This document shows positions 21,619 to 23,287 of a stretch of DNA of 23,287 nucleotides, piece by piece. This stretch comes from an uncultured bacterium (GTDB taxonomy: Bacteria > Verrucomicrobiota > Kiritimatiellia > RFP12 > UBA1067), in the NCBI GenBank assembly GCA_902779075.1, contig CACZAK010000166.1, forward strand, positions 1 to 23,287. The letters are read 5' to 3'. The notes beneath the pieces are model-generated. The model searched no databases. It saw nothing but the letters and a program-made list of their open reading frames with translations, and was not told where the DNA came from. Positions within the stretch are counted from its first letter, which is position 1. Every line of letters begins with the position of its first letter. A program made the position numbers and the translations under genes.

Positions 21619-22991
21619 TGTTCAGCACGCGAAATGTTCGCCTCCTGCTTGCGATCGCGGGACTGGGAGGGTTTCTGTACGGCGTCGACTTCGGCGTGAT
21701 CGCCGCAGCCGAGCCGTACATGAAGGCGATGGGCGCGTATTCCGACGGGCAGATCAGCCACATCGTCGGGGCCGTGCTGCTGGGCGGGATCGTGGCGTCG
21801 CTCACCGCCGGGATGCTTGCGGATTGGTTAGGCAGGAAGCGGATGATCGTCATATCTGCGGCGATGTTCCTTGTCGCAATCCCCATCGTCAGCCTCTCGC
21901 TGGGCTCGTTTTACGTGCTGTATGCCGGAAGGGTGCTGCAGGGCATGAGCGCGGGCTACATGGCCGTCGTGATGCCGATGTACCTCACGGAGACGCTGCC
22001 GGCGGACATCCGAGGACGCGGAACGGGTGTGTTCCAGTTCTGTCTCGGGTTCGGGCTTGTAGTGGCCGCAGGGGCGGGATGCCTCGTCGCGACATGGTAT
22101 GGCGCGTCCGATACGGCAAATGCCGCAGAGCGCGTCGCCGCATGGGGCGCGAACTTCTGGTGGACGATGTTGCCCGTGGCGGTGCTGTTCTTCGGCGCGC
22201 TGAGGCTCCCCGAGAGTCCCGTGTGGCTGGAGAAGAAATCCGGAAAATCCGGAGAATCTGGGGAATCCGGAAAATCCGGAGGATCCGGAAAATCCGGAAT
22301 TTCCGGTTTCGCCGGAAGCCTACTCCAGCGAAGGTACGTAATACCGTTCCTGCTTGCGTGCCTCGTGCTCACCTTCAACAAGACGACGGGCATGAGCTCG
22401 TTCACGAGCTATCTCGTGTCGATTCTGCACAGTGCTGGCTTCGAGGGCATCTACGCCAACTGGGGACAGCTCGCGGTGAAGCTCACGAACATGCTCGTCA
22501 CCATCGCCGCCGCCGCGCTGGTGGACCGCAAGGGGCGCACATGGCTCCTCAAGGTCGGGACTGGCGGCATGACGATTGGCCTTGCGGCAATTGGTTCCGT
22601 GTTCCTTGCGATCGAGCGCTTCGGCGTGCAGGCGAACAACTTCACGGGCCTTCTCACCATGTTCGCGTTCTTCTTCATGCAGGTGTTCTACGCGCTGGGG
22701 CCGGGGCTTTGCGTGTGGCTCGTCCTCTCCGAGCTCATGCCGCTCAGGATTCGCGCGAACGGCATGGCCATCGCGCTCTTCATGAACCAGTTCGTAGCCT
22801 GGGGACTAGCCTCCTGGTTCCGTCCGTGGGTGGCGGCGTGGGGCTGGTCGAGCATGTTCTTCTTCTTCGCCGTCAACGGCGTACTCTACTTCGCCACGGC
22901 TTGCTTCATCCCCGAGACGAAGGGCAAGACGTTGGATGAGCTGGAGCATTTGTTTGACAACAAGCGTACAACAACAAGGAAACAGTCATGA
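21618..22991 (+). CDS. MFS sugar porter family transporter
   Basis: 457-aa inner-membrane proton-linked sugar importer of the major facilitator superfamily. Twelve hydrophobic helices are apparent. Sugar-porter signatures seen: GFLYGVDFGVI in helix 1, GMLADWLGRKRMI (loop 2-3), YLTETLPADIRGRGTG after helix 4, LPESPVWL after helix 6, and PETKGKTLDELEHLF at the C-terminus. The cytoplasmic loop between helices 6 and 7, normally a conserved helical domain, is here a Gly/Ser/Lys/Glu linker encoded by a 9-bp tandem repeat. The last eleven residues (DNKRTTTRKQS) are encoded by sequence shared with the hairpin arm in the GH123-like gene. Start overlaps the GH20 stop by 1 nt and the stop overlaps the next start by 4 nt. 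It probably imports sugars released by the exported enzymes; the sugar itself cannot be read from sequence. Confidence 0.9.
   Translation: MFSTRNVRLLLAIAGLGGFLYGVDFGVIAAAEPYMKAMGAYSDGQISHIVGAVLLGGIVASLTAGMLADWLGRKRMIVISAAMFLVAIPIVSLSLGSFYVLYAGRVLQGMSAGYMAVVMPMYLTETLPADIRGRGTGVFQFCLGFGLVVAAGAGCLVATWYGASDTANAAERVAAWGANFWWTMLPVAVLFFGALRLPESPVWLEKKSGKSGESGESGKSGGSGKSGISGFAGSLLQRRYVIPFLLACLVLTFNKTTGMSSFTSYLVSILHSAGFEGIYANWGQLAVKLTNMLVTIAAAALVDRKGRTWLLKVGTGGMTIGLAAIGSVFLAIERFGVQANNFTGLLTMFAFFFMQVFYALGPGLCVWLVLSELMPLRIRANGMAIALFMNQFVAWGLASWFRPWVAAWGWSSMFFFFAVNGVLYFATACFIPETKGKTLDELEHLFDNKRTTTRKQS
22236..22316 (+). repeat. 9-bp tandem repeat (nine units) in the transporter gene
   Basis: Nine consecutive units of the pattern (A/G)AATCCGGA, the first seven close to AAATCCGGA and the last two decayed. 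They are in frame and encode repeating Lys/Glu-Ser-Gly triplets. The TCCGGA core is palindromic, which favours slippage. Copy-number change would lengthen or shorten the loop between helices 6 and 7 without a frameshift. Confidence 0.85.
22956..22978 (+). repeat. Third copy of the hairpin-arm repeat, at the transporter 3' end
   Basis: This 23-nt segment matches 18270-18292 at 22 of 23 positions (core CAACAAGCGTACAACA). The bases after it (GGAAACAG) resemble the end of the complement of the other hairpin arm. It encodes most of the C-terminal tail of the MFS protein and lies 10 nt before the next gene's ATG. Confidence 0.7.
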
Positions 22992-23287
22992 TAAAGCAGA
23001 CATCCATCAGCTACTACGGCCTCAACTACGTTGAGCATGCAGAGGCGGACTTCGCCGAGATGAAGGCGCACGGCGTGACGTGCGTGATCCTCGCTGTGAC
23101 GGAGTTCGACTTCGACTTCTGGCGGCCCAACATCCCGAAGATCGTCGAGAAGGCGCACGAGATGGGCCTCAAGTGCGTGATCGACCCATGGGGCAACGGC
23201 AAGTACTTCGGCGGCGAGCAGGTGTCGAAGTTCCTGCAGGACAACGTGGAGAACCGCCAGGTCTCCGCCCTCACCGGCGAGAAGCTG
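22988..23287 (+). CDS. N-terminal part of a probable TIM-barrel (glycoside-hydrolase-like) protein, cut by window end
   Basis: One hundred codons are open from ATG 22988, which overlaps the MFS stop (ATGA), to the window edge with no stop. It reads MIKQTSISYYGLNYVEHAEA and continues with VTCVILAVTEFDFDFW, then IVEKAHEMGLKCVIDPWGNG and FGGEQVSKFL. Alternating strand/helix segments of this kind, with a conserved IDPWG, suggest the first two repeats of a beta/alpha barrel. No signal peptide is seen, so unlike the other enzymes here it is probably cytoplasmic and might act on the imported sugar. I do not recognise a specific family. Confidence 0.6.
   Translation, partial: MIKQTSISYYGLNYVEHAEADFAEMKAHGVTCVILAVTEFDFDFWRPNIPKIVEKAHEMGLKCVIDPWGNGKYFGGEQVSKFLQDNVENRQVSALTGEKL

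Noticed and set aside
22236..22316. CRISPR array
   Set aside because: Units are 9 bp, contiguous and in frame within a transporter gene; there are no spacers.
1..23287. tRNA, rRNA or CRISPR-Cas genes
   Set aside because: I saw no cloverleaf with CCA-type end, no rRNA-like stretch, and no repeat-spacer pattern or Cas motif in any intergenic region.

Overview
The window is one contiguous piece of a GC-rich bacterial chromosome. The gene types point to a gut-type member of the Verrucomicrobiota/Kiritimatiellota/Lentisphaerota (PVC) group: a membrane Ser/Thr kinase coupled to an ECF sigma factor, a very large secreted protein with autotransporter-associated strand repeats, AAA/PD-(D/E)XK ATPases of a kind amplified in such genomes, and a dense run of exported glycoside hydrolases. 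No rRNA or marker gene is present, so this placement is inference.

Layout. (1) 1-1300, accessory DNA: an IS630-type transposase fragment on the minus strand that has lost its C-terminal half, a nested hairpin at the break, a 27-codon candidate ORF, a roughly 200-nt structured leader with its own extended -10, and further hairpins. (2) 1308-3238, minus strand: a transmembrane Ser/Thr kinase overlapping an ECF sigma factor gene by 4 nt. (3) 3500-12912, plus strand: a 1559-aa secreted repeat protein, an AAA/PD-(D/E)XK protein, a divergent GH10, and a second near-copy of the AAA protein. The second copy overlaps the start of a broken GH2 gene (12909-13058). (4) 13133-20034: GH78-like, GH109-like (Tat signal) and a 1038-aa GH123/DUF6067-like protein, closely spaced. 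(5) 20128 to the window end: GH20, an MFS sugar porter and the start of a probable TIM-barrel protein, all with overlapping starts and stops behind a clear promoter.

How it may work together. Exported enzymes (a GH10, a rhamnosidase-like GH78, and three HexNAc-directed families: GH109, GH123-like, GH20) would release sugars outside the cytoplasm, and the MFS porter would import them. The kinase/sigma pair is divergently transcribed from the large surface protein and is the obvious candidate regulator. No SusC/SusD pair is present, so this is not a Bacteroidetes-type PUL.

The most unusual signals are: the two AAA/nuclease-fold paralogs, almost identical at both ends but abruptly divergent between Walker A and just past Walker B; a 60-nt hairpin inside the GH123-like coding sequence whose arm recurs at the 3' end of the transporter gene; a 9-bp tandem repeat encoding a Gly/Ser/Lys linker in the transporter; and the structured leader RNA next to the transposase fragment. 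All functional assignments come from reading motifs by eye; no database search was possible.
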